This document shows positions 35,441-47,671 of a stretch of DNA of 64,000 bases, one piece after another. The stretch's first letter is position 1; the number at the start of each line of letters is the position of its first letter. Source of the DNA: Ustulina deusta (taxonomy: Eukaryota; Ascomycota; Sordariomycetes; Xylariales; Xylariaceae); contig JAJNNX010000012.1 of NCBI GenBank assembly GCA_023159155.1, forward strand, positions 1,012,867-1,076,866, written 5' to 3'. Below the pieces are notes generated by a model. It was not told the origin of the DNA and searched no databases. It saw only the letters and a program-made list of their open reading frames with translations. Position numbers and translations under genes: made by a program.

Positions 35441-36998
35441 TCATAAAATGACAACACCTGGTTCGGCCTGTGGATCTTGGCCTTTCCCTAAGTCGTCATC
35501 CATTGGGGCCTCATCGTCGTCGTCATCGCTCAGAATCTCCACTCTGTCTATAACGCCTCCGCGCTCGTTCATCTGGGCGACGGGGTCACGGTCCGATACG
35601 TGGATGATGGCCTTGCCCTGGACGTGCTTCACACCCCGCCTCCAATCCCTCCAGTCTTCCTCGTCGCGGATGAGAAAGCCGATCAACATGCTAGGATCCA
35701 TCTCCTTGATGTGTAAGCGGCGCAGTTTTCGGGTATGACAGGTGTCGACCTCTTGCTTGGTATACTGAGTGACGTCCTCGCGATAGGGAAAGATGGGTCT
35801 TGTACAATGGGGGTCCAGATAGAAGAAGTGGAGTCCCTGAACCCCGATGAAATAGTGGGACGAGGACGGACGCCCACTACATCAGCTAGTTAGATTCCTA
35901 TTGCTTAGGTGTCGGCTTCGGGAATACTTACCCAGCTATGCCTATAGATTGTGGCATCTGCAACGAGGCTACCAGCGCTTCCCAGTATACCGGCGTGATC
36001 TTGTCTATACCGAGTCTCGTTCCCACTAAGATGACGGTGGGATGAAAGGTGGTGCCGTCGGGTTTCGCAATCTTCATAAAGTTGTCTTCGTAGACGTCAG
36101 GGCCGTCGCCCGTGGAGTAAACACGGAGAGTTGGTTCATGCGCATTGGTAAGAGCTCTGGATAGCAAGACGCGCGGTCAGCGGTGATGGCGATACGGAGG
36201 AGATATTGGACTGGCAGCTACTCACTGAATGCACCTAGCTGTCGCGGAGGGTCCAAACCATTCGCCGGGATATTTACCACAAGCTGATGCACCGTGACGC
36301 ACAAAGTTGTGTATCGAATATGGAGATCTCGCATCGTCTGCGAACTGGACCAAGATGTTTCTTTCTTCAGTTTCCCGTGTGCCTCGTCGCCAAGCTACAC
36401 AAGAGTTAGCGACAGTGGTGGGTAGTACAGGGTTCTCAGGAAGAGTGGTATGGTGTAACAGACCTCGACCAAGTCGTTGTATGGCCATGGCATTGGCAAG
36501 AAGACTCTGGCCGGACCGGATCATACAGCCCCAGCCACTATCCGAGGCAAAACCAACCTGGTCGGACAGCTGGGTTTTGATTCGCATGGAGAAGGACAGG
36601 GCAGCGAGGGCTTTGGGATCGTGGGATCTTGGGATAGGATCGAACTCGGAGCGGTAGGTCATCCAGATTCTGGATTCGAAGTCGTCAAGAAAGGCCGGAG
36701 GCCAGCCTCCGTCCCGGGGCGCTTCCTCATAAGCCAGGGACTCGTCAAAACTACTTGATATGGAGTCGGGCGGGGTCTCGGGTAGCCGAGCCGGGGATGG
36801 GTCGAGTCCCCTAGTCGAGTCCTCGGGGTCGGGAGCAGCAGCTACGGCGGGCTCGCGTTTTAGACCGAGGCTGTTGTTATTGAGGTTGTAACGTGAGCCA
36901 AGACACCATACGGGCTGGTCGCGGATGACATCGTTGGTGGGCTCTGGGTCCCAGAACATCTGGACGATGCGTCGCCCAATATCGACCGTGGTATCCAT
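35441..36998 (-). CDS. ATG4: autophagy cysteine protease Atg4
   Basis: Cysteine protease (family C54) that trims Atg8 to expose its C-terminal glycine and later cleaves it from phosphatidylethanolamine, in the cytosol at autophagic membranes. Four exons (minus): 36464-36998, 36226-36394, 35932-36156, 35441-35876; 454 aa. The catalytic Cys is C158 in FASDSGWGCMIRSGQSLLA; Asp and His are D331 and H333 in FFYLDPHCTRP. Also visible are RNILVQFADD and SIHNFVRHGASACGKYPGEW (the family's regulatory loop region) and a Ser/Pro-rich insert at about 55-95. The C-terminus is acidic (EILSDDDDDEAPMDDD). The start at 36998 (MDTTVDIGRRIVQMFWDPEP) was preferred over an upstream in-frame Met at 37145 because family homology begins there. 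The catalytic triad is intact. Confidence 0.94.
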
Positions 36999-38379
36999 AC
37001 TAGCCAAATGAGCACCAGTTCGAGATAGTTCGACTTGGGGTTGGCTTGGAGCCGCGGTCGTGCAAGGTGTGGACAGGAGACCAAGGATATAGGCAGAAAT
37101 AGGTAGGGTGAGACGGTGGCGGTCGATGCGATATCTGTGTATCACGTAGTATTACAGAAGGTGATTATTATAATAACTACTAACCAACGAGGATTTAATA
37201 AGACGGCAAGGGGCACGAATCTATCACCGGGAGTCGGTGACTAACATGGAGGAGAAGCTATCTGTGTGTTGAGACAAAACTGATGTGGATGATGTGTTGA
37301 TGTATCGAGAGAGCTGACAACGGTTGGCCTCAGAGCGCCAAGGCGAAGCAGGCCAGCAGGCATGCATTCGCTCACTCACTCAGTGACCACCCGGCCGATA
37401 GGTGATAGACCCAGGTAGATGCTGTTGTTGTCGGAGAGAAACAGTACACTGAAAATGAGAATGAGAGTGCAGAGACGAATGAGAGATGGTAGAGGCACAA
37501 ATGGAATGTTGAGCCTTAGCAAGGTCAAGTGAACAACAATGTCGGAGATCTGAGAAACCAAGGAGTCACCTGGGACCTCCAGTGTTGACGTATACTGTAG
37601 GTGGTAGGTACCAAAGTTAGGTACTACTAGGTACATAGCGTAGTGCTGGATCTAGGCAGGTACTCACTCCAGTTTAGGTACTGCATCAGTGCTAAGTTTT
37701 GTGGGGGCCTGTACGGTGCTTCCCACCAACCAACATGTTCTACTGATACCTATTATCCGTACCCGGTAGGCGTTGCGCCTCAACCAAGATAAGAGCGGGG
37801 ACGGATGTCTGGCTTACAAGTAAGGGAGGCACATGTAGGGAGTAGGGTGCTTCGGTACTACACAGAGTACTAAGGTACATACCCCTCCATCAGACAGCAC
37901 ACAGCTCGACTCCGTTTTGGCGTCTCTATCGATAAAGCTTCCTTCCGCCCCAAGTTCAGCCAACTTATGTTGCGCCCGAAGATGTGCTCTGCTTACGCCT
38001 TTTTGTCTGCTTCATGACTGGATTATGACCCCTTCAAGCATCTCAACTCTGTCCAATTCGCCAAGTTGAAGGCATTTAAAAAGCGCACAGACCCTTGAAT
38101 CACATAAATCTAAAACTCTCTTTCCCTTCTCTCCTTCTTTTCTTCTCCGTAGACCGGATAGTCAGGCCATTCAGCAACAGCCATCTGGCCTTGCTTCGGC
38201 TACTCTTGTCGATAACTCTCCAAGACCTCCCAAGGCAATGGGTTCCTGGTATTCCTCAGAGTTGACGATTATCTGTTCGTATACGCCCACGTAATTTTGC
38301 CCATTACTGCGCACCCTGGACTCGTCAACAGTGGTATCAGCTGGGAATCGGTTGCTTGGCCTCTTGGTCTGCCATCACC
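36999..38379. promoter_or_regulatory. divergent intergenic region, ATG4 / SQS1
   Basis: 1.4 kb between divergent genes, with several TAGGTACC/GGTACTACTAGGTAC motifs (about 37.60-37.65 kb) and a pyrimidine-rich leader before SQS1 (about 38.11-38.15 kb). No coding sequence recognised. Confidence 0.5.
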
Positions 38380-40460
38380 ATGCCCAAAAAGAAGAACAAC
38401 CGAAAAGCGAAGACGCACCCGAAAGCGAAGGGACCACCCCCTCAGCAGAACCGCCAAAGATTTGGCCCAACTAGTAACCGTGATAACTCGCCTTTCGCTC
38501 GTTCCCATGGTACTTTGTCACCCCAAATCGCCCAGTCGTCGTCGACACTAGTTCTCGCTGACCATCGTAGGCTATACCCTTGCCGAAGAAGCTAGGAATA
38601 CGGCTAGCAACTGCCGTGGGTATCGGGGCCGTGATGCCAGGCTAAGATATCAGCCCGTCACCTTCATCAGTGCTGGCTTTATGGACCCTCTCAAGGATTT
38701 TGAAATTCCCGAACAGACCACTCCATCAGTGCAAGCGAAAGCCGTAGTTCCCAGCTTTGATATGAGCGACGATTTGGTTCTAAACGCCCTCGGCTCTGCA
38801 GAGCCACGCGCTAAATCACCAGGCATCAACCTTATGGCTCAGCACAGGCCAGTCCAGCCCCAGGATAAGCATCCAGATGTACAGTCAGACGTCGGCTCCG
38901 ACTCGAGTGAGGAGGTTATTTTGTTCAAGGGTCGAAATGCTGCTCGTCAACAGCAGAGGTGCTCCCCGCCAAAACCTACTGGTGACAGTAATGAGAACAC
39001 TAATGCTAGTATACCGCGCGAAATCAACCTAGAATTAAGACTTGTCAAAGAGACCACGAATGTCGCCGTCAACCCGGACTCGGCTTCCCAGGTGGATGAA
39101 CTTGATTTCATTTCGTTCAACACGACTCATGGGAAACACCCGTCCTCCCCCAAACCGTACCCAAATACAAACTCAGACGTGGATGATGACGAAACTGCCG
39201 TCATCGCCGACTACATAGCTAATATGCAGAATGATTTCGATGACGATGATAACGAGGGAGATATTGGAAATCCTGGTCTTGGTTCTTATTCCTTCAACAT
39301 ACTCCGTGATTTGGGCGGTACGGATAGTGACGCCATACCTAGTCAGCCTTCAAGTGGAGATGAATCAGGAGATGAGTTGGGCGACGACGAGGAAGAAGAG
39401 GGGGGGGAGGGGCACCAGCTCGAGTCAGAAGATGAGCCCCCAGCCCGATCGATCGCTAAACAAGAGGAGCTAGGCTTTGATGATGATGATGTCCTGCTTT
39501 TTGATAGCGCCGACCCCGACGATGGGTGGATAGCAGCCACAAGCATGCCTCGTCGCAAGATGAAACGTGGCTCGAAGAAATCCAAGATATTTCACGGAGG
39601 CAGCCAGTTCCCGAGCGCTACAAAAGTGGCTGAGGCATTGGACGAATTAGATCTCATGGACATGCAACGGTCTCGCCTGCAAAGATCGAAGAAAGGCCCC
39701 ATTTTCTTCGGTCTGTCGGACTCGGAGTTAGAAGATGCTTTGAACGTCGCCATCAAGAAAGACCGTCTTAAGAAGGCAGACAAGAAGAAGGCCCGTGAGG
39801 AATTACGATCACAGGGTTTGTTGCGCAGGAATGCCGATCCTCACGACCTTCGAGTCAAGTATAGGGGAGGCATGTCCCTCGATGACCTGGCCGACGAAAT
39901 TGAGGTATTCATAATCAGCACACGAGAACAGTGCGTTTCCCTTGACGGAGGCTACTTAATTGCAGGCTAACACAGATAGACTTATCCTACCACCCTTCGA
40001 CAAGGGAGCCCGTAAGATCATCCACACCATTGCCAACACCTTCAACATCAAATCAAAATCGGCCGGTGTAGGAACCGGTAGATACCCAGTCCTCTACCGT
40101 TCTAAAGCCACGCTCTCGTATGATCAGGACCTTTTCGAGCGAGCTTTTAGTCGCGTAAGACGCACGTGGTTTCCGCGGGTGGATGTGGACGAAAAGATAG
40201 TCCAGGGGGCCCGTGTCCTCAAGCGAGCTGAGGCCCGCACCCGCAAGTCCCGAGCCGGTAAGTCGTCTACCGTACTCCGGGAGGGAGACATCGTTGGGCA
40301 GCATGCCTCGGAAATCGGCGTGGAAAACAAGGGGAGAGCGATGCTAGAGAAGATGGGCTGGAGTAAGGGCATGTCTCTAGGCACAATTGAGACCAAAGGC
40401 ATCATCGTGCCATTGACACACGTCATCAAGAAAACGAAGGCTGGTCTGGGCGATATCTGA
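38380..40460 (+). CDS. SQS1: R3H and G-patch protein Sqs1
   Basis: Cofactor of the DEAH helicase Prp43, acting in pre-rRNA processing and spliceosome disassembly. Exons: 38380-38509, 38571-39904, 39966-40460; 652 aa. The basic N-terminus is MPKKKNNRKAKTHPKAKG. Intron 1 joins SPFARSHG to YTLAEEARNTA, a run typical of fungal Sqs1. The middle is acidic and disordered, with several Asp/Glu runs. The R3H domain (about 493-536) has KGARKIIHTIANTFNIKSKS. The C-terminal G-patch (about 595-645) has GVENKGRAMLEKMGWSKGMS. The start was chosen because the 130-nt first exon supplies the Lys-rich N-terminus in correct phase; starting instead at the Met in exon 2 (38681) would drop the conserved EARNTA segment. 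Intron 1 has a GTACTT donor, weaker than its neighbours, so that junction is less certain. Confidence 0.9.
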
Positions 40461-41762
40461 CCCGCGGTCGGCGTCAATTGGTGCCATGGCCGCCATCACG
40501 CTCACCACCCTCATCATTACAAAGAGGAAAATCGATGCCCTTCTTTGAAACTTGGAATGAGTTCCTTGGCGTGTATTTGCGGGGTGCATTTGATTCTACC
40601 CTATTATGTCAATACGTCGATTGTATTCTCATCACGAAGGTACGGGGATTGATTCATTGATCGAGGACGCTTTATACATAGTACTCGCGGCGGTAGCGCC
40701 CAGGACACAAACGAAATAGAACTGAGTGGAATAGAGTAGCTATTACATGTGTCGGTTAAGTATGCTGAGAATCTAACTCGCTAAATCATGATAGTACTCG
40801 ATTCCTCGCTTCCACAATACAGTGCTATGCTTATGTAACACGTAGGCACATTCAGCGAAAAGCAGGATTCCCGATAAAGACTTCAGCGTAGATGTGATCA
40901 GTTGCCTCTTGAGGTACCAGGAAATCCATATGACAGGCTATAAAGACTGCTAGCCGCAGGGGCAGCTCCTACATCCACAAGGAGCGGACAGTAATATCAA
41001 AGACCTTGCCAATATTAAATCCTACACATTGCAGTAAAATTCCCACGGTAGTTTCCAATAATAGGATACATATAGAAGCGAGCTACTACAACCCTTGTCA
41101 GCTAGTTGATTGTATTGGCGCCAAAGCAGTCAGTCTGAGCTTGAAGCTTGAAGCCAGAAGGATGATTGATATTCCATTTGTTTGAGTGATTCAGTACGGG
41201 TACTAGTTGCAACAATAGGTCATGTGGAGACGGGTATGGAGAAGTAGGTAATTGGAATGCTGGTCTCTGGTTCAACATATGAACACAGGGTTAGGATGTT
41301 ATCAGTTGAGTGTATTCAAAGAGACCGGATATCTTGCGAAAATGCATTGTCCGCGTCGATGCAAATTTCCGTCGGCCGATGTGTTGCGTCTCGCCGGCTT
41401 GCGCACTAAGTCCTTCGCCATTGCATATGAACCAACACTTAACCACCGGCCTTGAGGCTGCGGCGTCTGGATAAACGAATTTGGGGATTGAAGCATTCAG
41501 TTCACAGTGCATCGAAAAGGCAGGTGTTATTTGTTCATGTCCAGATTCTCATTCCGAAAACCCTATCGGCAAAGTGTATTGTACAACCGCAAACCCCAGA
41601 CCGTGTTGTGTGCAAAGACATTGCCCCCTAGAAAAAAGCAGACCATCCGTAACGCATTATGAGACTCCCGAAATGGGACCGTAGTAACTTTGGCTATGTC
41701 TCATCATGATGCCAAAGCAGAAAACCCGCGCCGAAAACACAAAAGCAGACACAAACAAGCAC
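40461..41762. other. convergent intergenic region, SQS1 / H2B
   Basis: 1.3 kb between two stop codons; presumed 3' UTRs and spacer. No gene recognised. Confidence 0.5.
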
Positions 41763-42425
<663 letters not shown>

Positions 42426-42472
42426 GGTGATGATTGACGGAGTTGGGTGGATTGAGAGACCGGTTGCGGTAG

Positions 42473-42480
42473 ATGCAAAT
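42473..42480 (+). promoter_or_regulatory. ATGCAAAT octamer in H2B leader/promoter
   Basis: Exact octamer 48 nt upstream of the H2B start codon. The same 8-mer is the classic H2B promoter element of animals; a role in fungi is not established. Confidence 0.4.
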
Positions 42481-42786
42481 GCTACTGGGTAAGTAGAAAT
42501 GGATGAAATCCGAAGTTCTGTTGTTGCGTTGTGGTGGGAGAATGAGAGATGCAGATGGAGAAGTCAAAAGGTGTTGGCGGAAGAGAGGGTGCGGGTGGTG
42601 AGGTCCTTTTGTAGGTGGGATGCAGTCGTGCTAGCTTGGTTACTGATTTGCGCTGCCTCCAGCGCAGTAGGTACAAAGTAGAAGTATTGCACACACACGC
42701 GCCGCGCCCGGGGGGTTGCGGTTTTTGGTTTGATCCTGCCCTGTAGAGGAAAGGCTGGCTGGTGCGTGCACGCCCTCCGCTCCTAG

Positions 42787-42806
42787 CCAATAGAACGCAT
42801 GCAAAT
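42787..42806 (+). promoter_or_regulatory. CCAAT box plus ATGCAAAT octamer
   Basis: CCAAT (42787-42791) and an exact octamer (42799-42806) stand 7 bp apart, about 0.37 kb upstream of H2B. Confidence 0.45.
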
Positions 42807-43023
42807 AGCATGTACCCCGGTACTGCACCTCCACCCCCACTATTATTCACCATTGACATTGACACGCGCAACGCGTCCCTAGCAGGCCTGCAAATATCGC
42901 GGGTCAATGGGAAACGGTCGATAGTAGATGGCATGCAAAGCTAGGCAAGCTGCAAGGCCCCAACCACTGCAAAACAATCGCTCCTCCCAAAAAGGAAATG
43001 GTCGAGAACTTGCCAAAAGGGCA

Positions 43024-43037
43024 GCCAATCACAAATC
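43024..43037 (+). promoter_or_regulatory. GCCAATCACAAATC motif, copy 1
   Basis: First copy of a 14-mer containing CCAAT, about 0.6 kb upstream of the H2B start codon. Confidence 0.4.
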
Positions 43038-43739
43038 AGGGAAACTCTACCATCGCCCAATTACACTACATTTATAATGGACAGGGCTACCTCCCCAATA
43101 GGTAGATATTAAAATTGCCGGCAATCAATTGTTGCGTGCCTCTGCTGTATCAGAAAAAGGTAAGTGCCTTTAGCAATCGTCATGATCAATCTATATGTGC
43201 ATATACTCTTTAGGTACCTAGAACTTACGGTGTAATGTCATGTGGATGCAACACCATCATCACGTTTTGAGAGTGCATTTACACCCAATTGCCTACCTAG
43301 ATGTTTGGACCCTTCACGCAGTTGGCGGCTGGGCTTTGCTGTTAACACGCTCCCTGCTCTACTAGTGCACATTCCCCATGCCAGTCTAAATCGGGCAGGG
43401 AAGTGAAGCTATCGTAACATCCAAACCTGTGCACCTGAGACCCATGCACCTCGACGCACCCATGTGTTGAGGGTGACCCTTGGCCACTGGTCAATCAGGC
43501 GGCAATTTCAGTAGCCTCGACCTTGTGCTGGACAGAATAGATAGCCGGACATAGCCTTGTCTCTTACTGTCTTGGGAGCCTACAGCTCAAGCTGTAGTTT
43601 CACACTGCACTGGAAGGCAAGGGGTCTGTGAGGTAGCTACATCTAATGTTGACTTTACAAAGATGACAAAAAGATATCATAAAATCGGGCTAAACCCTAG
43701 TAGACATGATAATAGCTTCCCGGGCTTTCCTACATCAGA

Positions 43740-43747
43740 ATGCAAAT
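43740..43747 (+). promoter_or_regulatory. ATGCAAAT octamer, central
   Basis: Exact octamer in the middle of the divergent histone region. Confidence 0.35.
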
Positions 43748-44096
43748 TTCACTAGGGATATCAAATAACTTCACCTACACTCAGTCAGGGGGCATGGGAT
43801 CAAGAAAATCAAGCTGGATCAAAACAGATGAGCTATGAGTCAAATCATTATTATGTAAACAGGATCGAATGGGAAAAGGTGCTACTAATGCTATCTCACA
43901 ACAATCGAGGTGATTTTGGGCGCAATAGGGAAAGAATCAATGAGCCAACAATGGAGAATGAAGGTTAGGTAGTTGGGATAGGGAGAGGAGTCTAGGGCAG
44001 GAGGTATATATGTATATTTACTGTGGCCAACTTCAACCGGCAACTTGTGGTTGGACTAAGTCGGTAATGTAAACATTTGATATGAAGCACTTGGTA

Positions 44097-44110
44097 GCCA
44101 ATCATAAATC
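44097..44110 (+). promoter_or_regulatory. GCCAATCATAAATC motif, copy 2
   Basis: Second copy of the CCAAT-containing 14-mer (one base different), about 0.56 kb upstream of the H2A start codon. Confidence 0.4.
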
Positions 44111-44666
44111 GTCAGAAATGGACTTGGTCCAAGCAGGCAGGGGGGAAACTTCCAGTCTGGGGATCTCGGGAGACATGCAAAATTGGGGAGTCTCTGGCTG
44201 CATGCGTCTAAGCCTCACAATGTGAACTCCCCATTGGTCAATACGAGCGACTGCATGTTGTTAGAGCTAGAGGCGTGCGCGTACCTGTCTCCAAGACCGC
44301 TTTGGCCTGTGCACAGGTGTCAAGTACTAGGTATCTATGTACCTACACTGCGAGCCAGCCAAAAAAATCCAGCCTAGTTTGGGCTAGCGCGAAATCCATT
44401 CACCCCTGGGTTTTTTAGAGTGATCCCAGACACCGTGATTTGGTAGTTGTGATTCTGATTCTGCAGACGCGACCTGGGCATACTTAAAGAGCTCCTCCCC
44501 CACCAAATCTTCAACGTCTTCCTCTTGTCCCATCTACCATATCCATCTATTCTCACCACCACCACACGCATCCATCTCCGCATTATTTGCTAGTTTCCAG
44601 CAACATCGCGATCTCCGATCAACCGAAGCTTTTCAACTTTTCACACAACCCCAAACAACTATCAAA

Positions 44667-45327
<661 letters not shown>

Positions 45328-45868
45328 TAGGGGTGCGTTGATTTATGTTTTCTGGTTGGTCGTTTGGGACGTTTCATGAACCACGGGGTAACGGCTGGGC
45401 ACGGTTTTGCTTTTTCATGCGTACGGGTTGTACATTACATAATCCATTGGTACATGGATACGAATGAGCACAATTGAGAACAATTCTAAACAAATACTTG
45501 ATCATTTTGTCCCGTGCTATTTCTCAGTGGCAATTGTCCTTCAAGTTGGGGTTCCAACAAGGATACATAACCTATTAAGCAACAATCTCCGCCCTTCTCG
45601 AATTCGCTGCCTCTCCTTCAGCTGTGGAATTCTCTCAATAGCATAACAAGACATCTACGGATGACTTTCGCACATGGCGATTGCTGCTAATACGACATCT
45701 TAGCAATGAGGTTAGTCAGGTATAGAGAACAAACATAGAGTTGAAAGATGCTAGATAAAGGCCGACATTCAAATGAGGCAAGGTGGTGCAACTTGTAGCA
45801 AATTTTTGTTCTATGCGCATATTACAAGCTCTATGTACAGATTGATGTAATTTGTGTCTCCCTAGCCT
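45328..45868. other. convergent intergenic region, H2A / complex I subunit
   Basis: 0.54 kb between two stop codons; presumed 3' UTRs, no gene seen. Confidence 0.5.
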
Positions 45869-46514
45869 CTAGAACTTCAGTGGTGGCGGAGCTGGTGATC
45901 ACATTAGTTAGCGCTGGCGCAGAGTCTTACAGCTGAAAGAATAGCTGTCTCGTCATAATTAAACTCACGAGCTGTGCTGGGTGCAGGGAGGTTTCTCTCA
46001 TATTTGGATCCTAATAAAGTGTCAGTCAGGAGTCTCTCTCCCTTTTTGTCAACCTAGGGAGCACGAAAGAGCGAGAAGGTTTTCTCTCTTCGTTGATAGC
46101 ATACCTCCAGGAGCAGTCGGGGGGCAGTAAGGATCGGGGTGCTTCCATGTCTCGAGCAGCTTCTCCGTCTCGTTCAGTAACGCCTGATTTGTAGGGAATA
46201 TGGTTGTCAGTCACAACTCTCCGCCGAGTCCATTCCTTGAATTTGGGTGCGCCGCGAGCATAAAACGACAGGTTTGAGCTCACCCTCTGCTTCTTGATAT
46301 CTTTGATATTGCGGTTCGCCTCGAAGAGCGATCGGATATAGAGGGCCTGCCCACGCCACAGGTGTCGGTGGACGGCCCAGTCGAGAGCGAGCTTTAGGGA
46401 ACGCCGGTAGAGTGACCTACAGGCGGCAGTGAATGAACTGGGTCAGACAGAACTGGGCACGACAAGCAGATGCGAGGCCGATTGAACTCACAATGCGGCT
46501 CGTTGGTTCGACAT
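45869..46514 (-). CDS. complex I LYR subunit (NDUFB9/B22, NI2M-type)
   Basis: Small accessory subunit of mitochondrial NADH:ubiquinone oxidoreductase. Five exons (minus): 46492-46514, 46284-46416, 46105-46183, 45969-46010, 45869-45891; 99 aa. The LYR motif lies in SLYRRSLKLALDW (about residues 9-21), followed by LYIRSLFEANRNIKDIKKQR, LLNETEKLLETWKHPDPYCP and SKYERNLPAPSTAPPPPLKF at the C-terminus. LYR proteins bind the acyl carrier protein in the matrix arm region. The last intron (45892-45968) was chosen because it has a perfect GCTAAC branch site and yields a proline-rich end; reading through its donor instead would give a different tail of about 20 residues. The gene is easily overlooked because no single exon exceeds 45 codons. 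It is head-to-head with KGD2, another mitochondrial gene. Confidence 0.85.
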
Positions 46515-47671
46515 GGTGAGCTGTTTTCCTTTCCCTCGTAGCTCTCGGCAGGGGTACTTGGCTGCGGTGTTATGGTGCCGCGATGGCGTTGAAGCGAGCG
46601 CGTGGTGAATGACAGTCAGGCACCTCGCATACGGATCTCTCGGGTATTCCGATCGTAGCAGATGGCAGGTCGAACGGCGTCGAGAGTGGAGGGTGGAGAG
46701 TGGAGAGCGATGTCGAGATGCCGGGGAAAGGAGCCAAAGGTGCCGTCTGTTGAAGCTATATTTCTCTCCCTCTGCTGCAAAGCTTGGTTAGGTGCAACAT
46801 AGAGGCGGACGTTGGGGGGGATGAGGGAAGGGTCCACAAGTTTCCAATTGGCCATCTGTCATTGGCTCGTTTCCAATTGCTCTGTCAGTACGGCCGGCGG
46901 GGCAAGGCTAGGTAGCAGCAGAGAGAGTCGCTGCCAGCTGCGGCCTCCTGATCACACCCGCCGCCAGTTTAACGAGTCGAGGGACTATCTACAGGGAGCA
47001 TCTCGACTACTACCCATACTAACCTAGCTTAGTGTATGACGGCGGGTAAATTCGGTAAACAACAACCGGAGCCCTCTCTCACTGTCATTGCTTAGCTGCT
47101 CAGGGAAGCCGAGACTAAGGCAGGATTGGCGCGACAGACAAGAAAAAAAAGAGCGCTTGCCGGGAATCTGCGCTTTGCCAGCAGAACAACCAATCCAGAG
47201 CGATTATTTCCACATTCCCACGTTTCAACGTTGCCACGGCCCGAACGTAATAGCCTCGCTCTCCAAGTGCTTCGCTGTCTCCATCCTTCTCTCCTTTCTT
47301 CTCTGTTCCTCTCCGTCGCCGTCGCCTTCGCCTTCTCCCGTGAATACTACCGCCCAGAATTACAGGCTGCACCTGTAGTCGCCCTCCGTTGTCAGAGCTG
47401 CTGTTTCCGCACTCGTCACGGCTCCGCTCCCCGGCCGTGCGCATTGTATAGAGAAGGGAGAAGGAAAATAATCCCTCCGTCTCTTCGTCTGCCAAAACCC
47501 AGCCCGACCAGACACGATCGCTGCTCTACCCTGTGTGTCTTGTTTGCCGTGTGTTGTGTGTTGCGATCCATTCGACCAGCGTTGTGTTTTCCCCGCCGCA
47601 CGTCCACACTCGCTTGCCTTTCCCACCGACACTCATCATTGTCAACCAATTCAGCCGTTCCCACATTCAAC
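46515..47671. promoter_or_regulatory. divergent promoter region, complex I subunit / KGD2
   Basis: 1.16 kb between two genes for mitochondrial proteins transcribed away from each other. The KGD2 side is pyrimidine-rich with CCGTCGCCGTCGCC repeats near 47.31 kb. The plus-strand frame stays open from 47126 into KGD2 but has no family features upstream of 47672. Shared control is inferred from orientation. Confidence 0.5.

Larger units (their letters stand above)
42426..44666. promoter_or_regulatory. divergent H2A-H2B promoter region
   Basis: 2.2 kb shared by the two histone genes. It contains three exact ATGCAAAT octamers (42473, 42799, 43740) and two copies of the 14-mer GCCAATCAYAAATC (43024, 44097), lying about 0.6 kb from each start codon. 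A further CCAAT stands at 42787, just beside an octamer. No coding sequence. S-phase control is inferred from the genes, not shown. Confidence 0.6.

Noticed and set aside
36999..37145. In-frame N-terminal extension of ATG4 (Met at 37145)
   Set aside because: Has a hydrophobic stretch but no family similarity; the conserved protein begins at MDTTVDIG.
47126..47671. In-frame upstream extension of KGD2
   Set aside because: Open by chance through pyrimidine-rich leader DNA; the mitochondrial presequence and homology begin at 47672.
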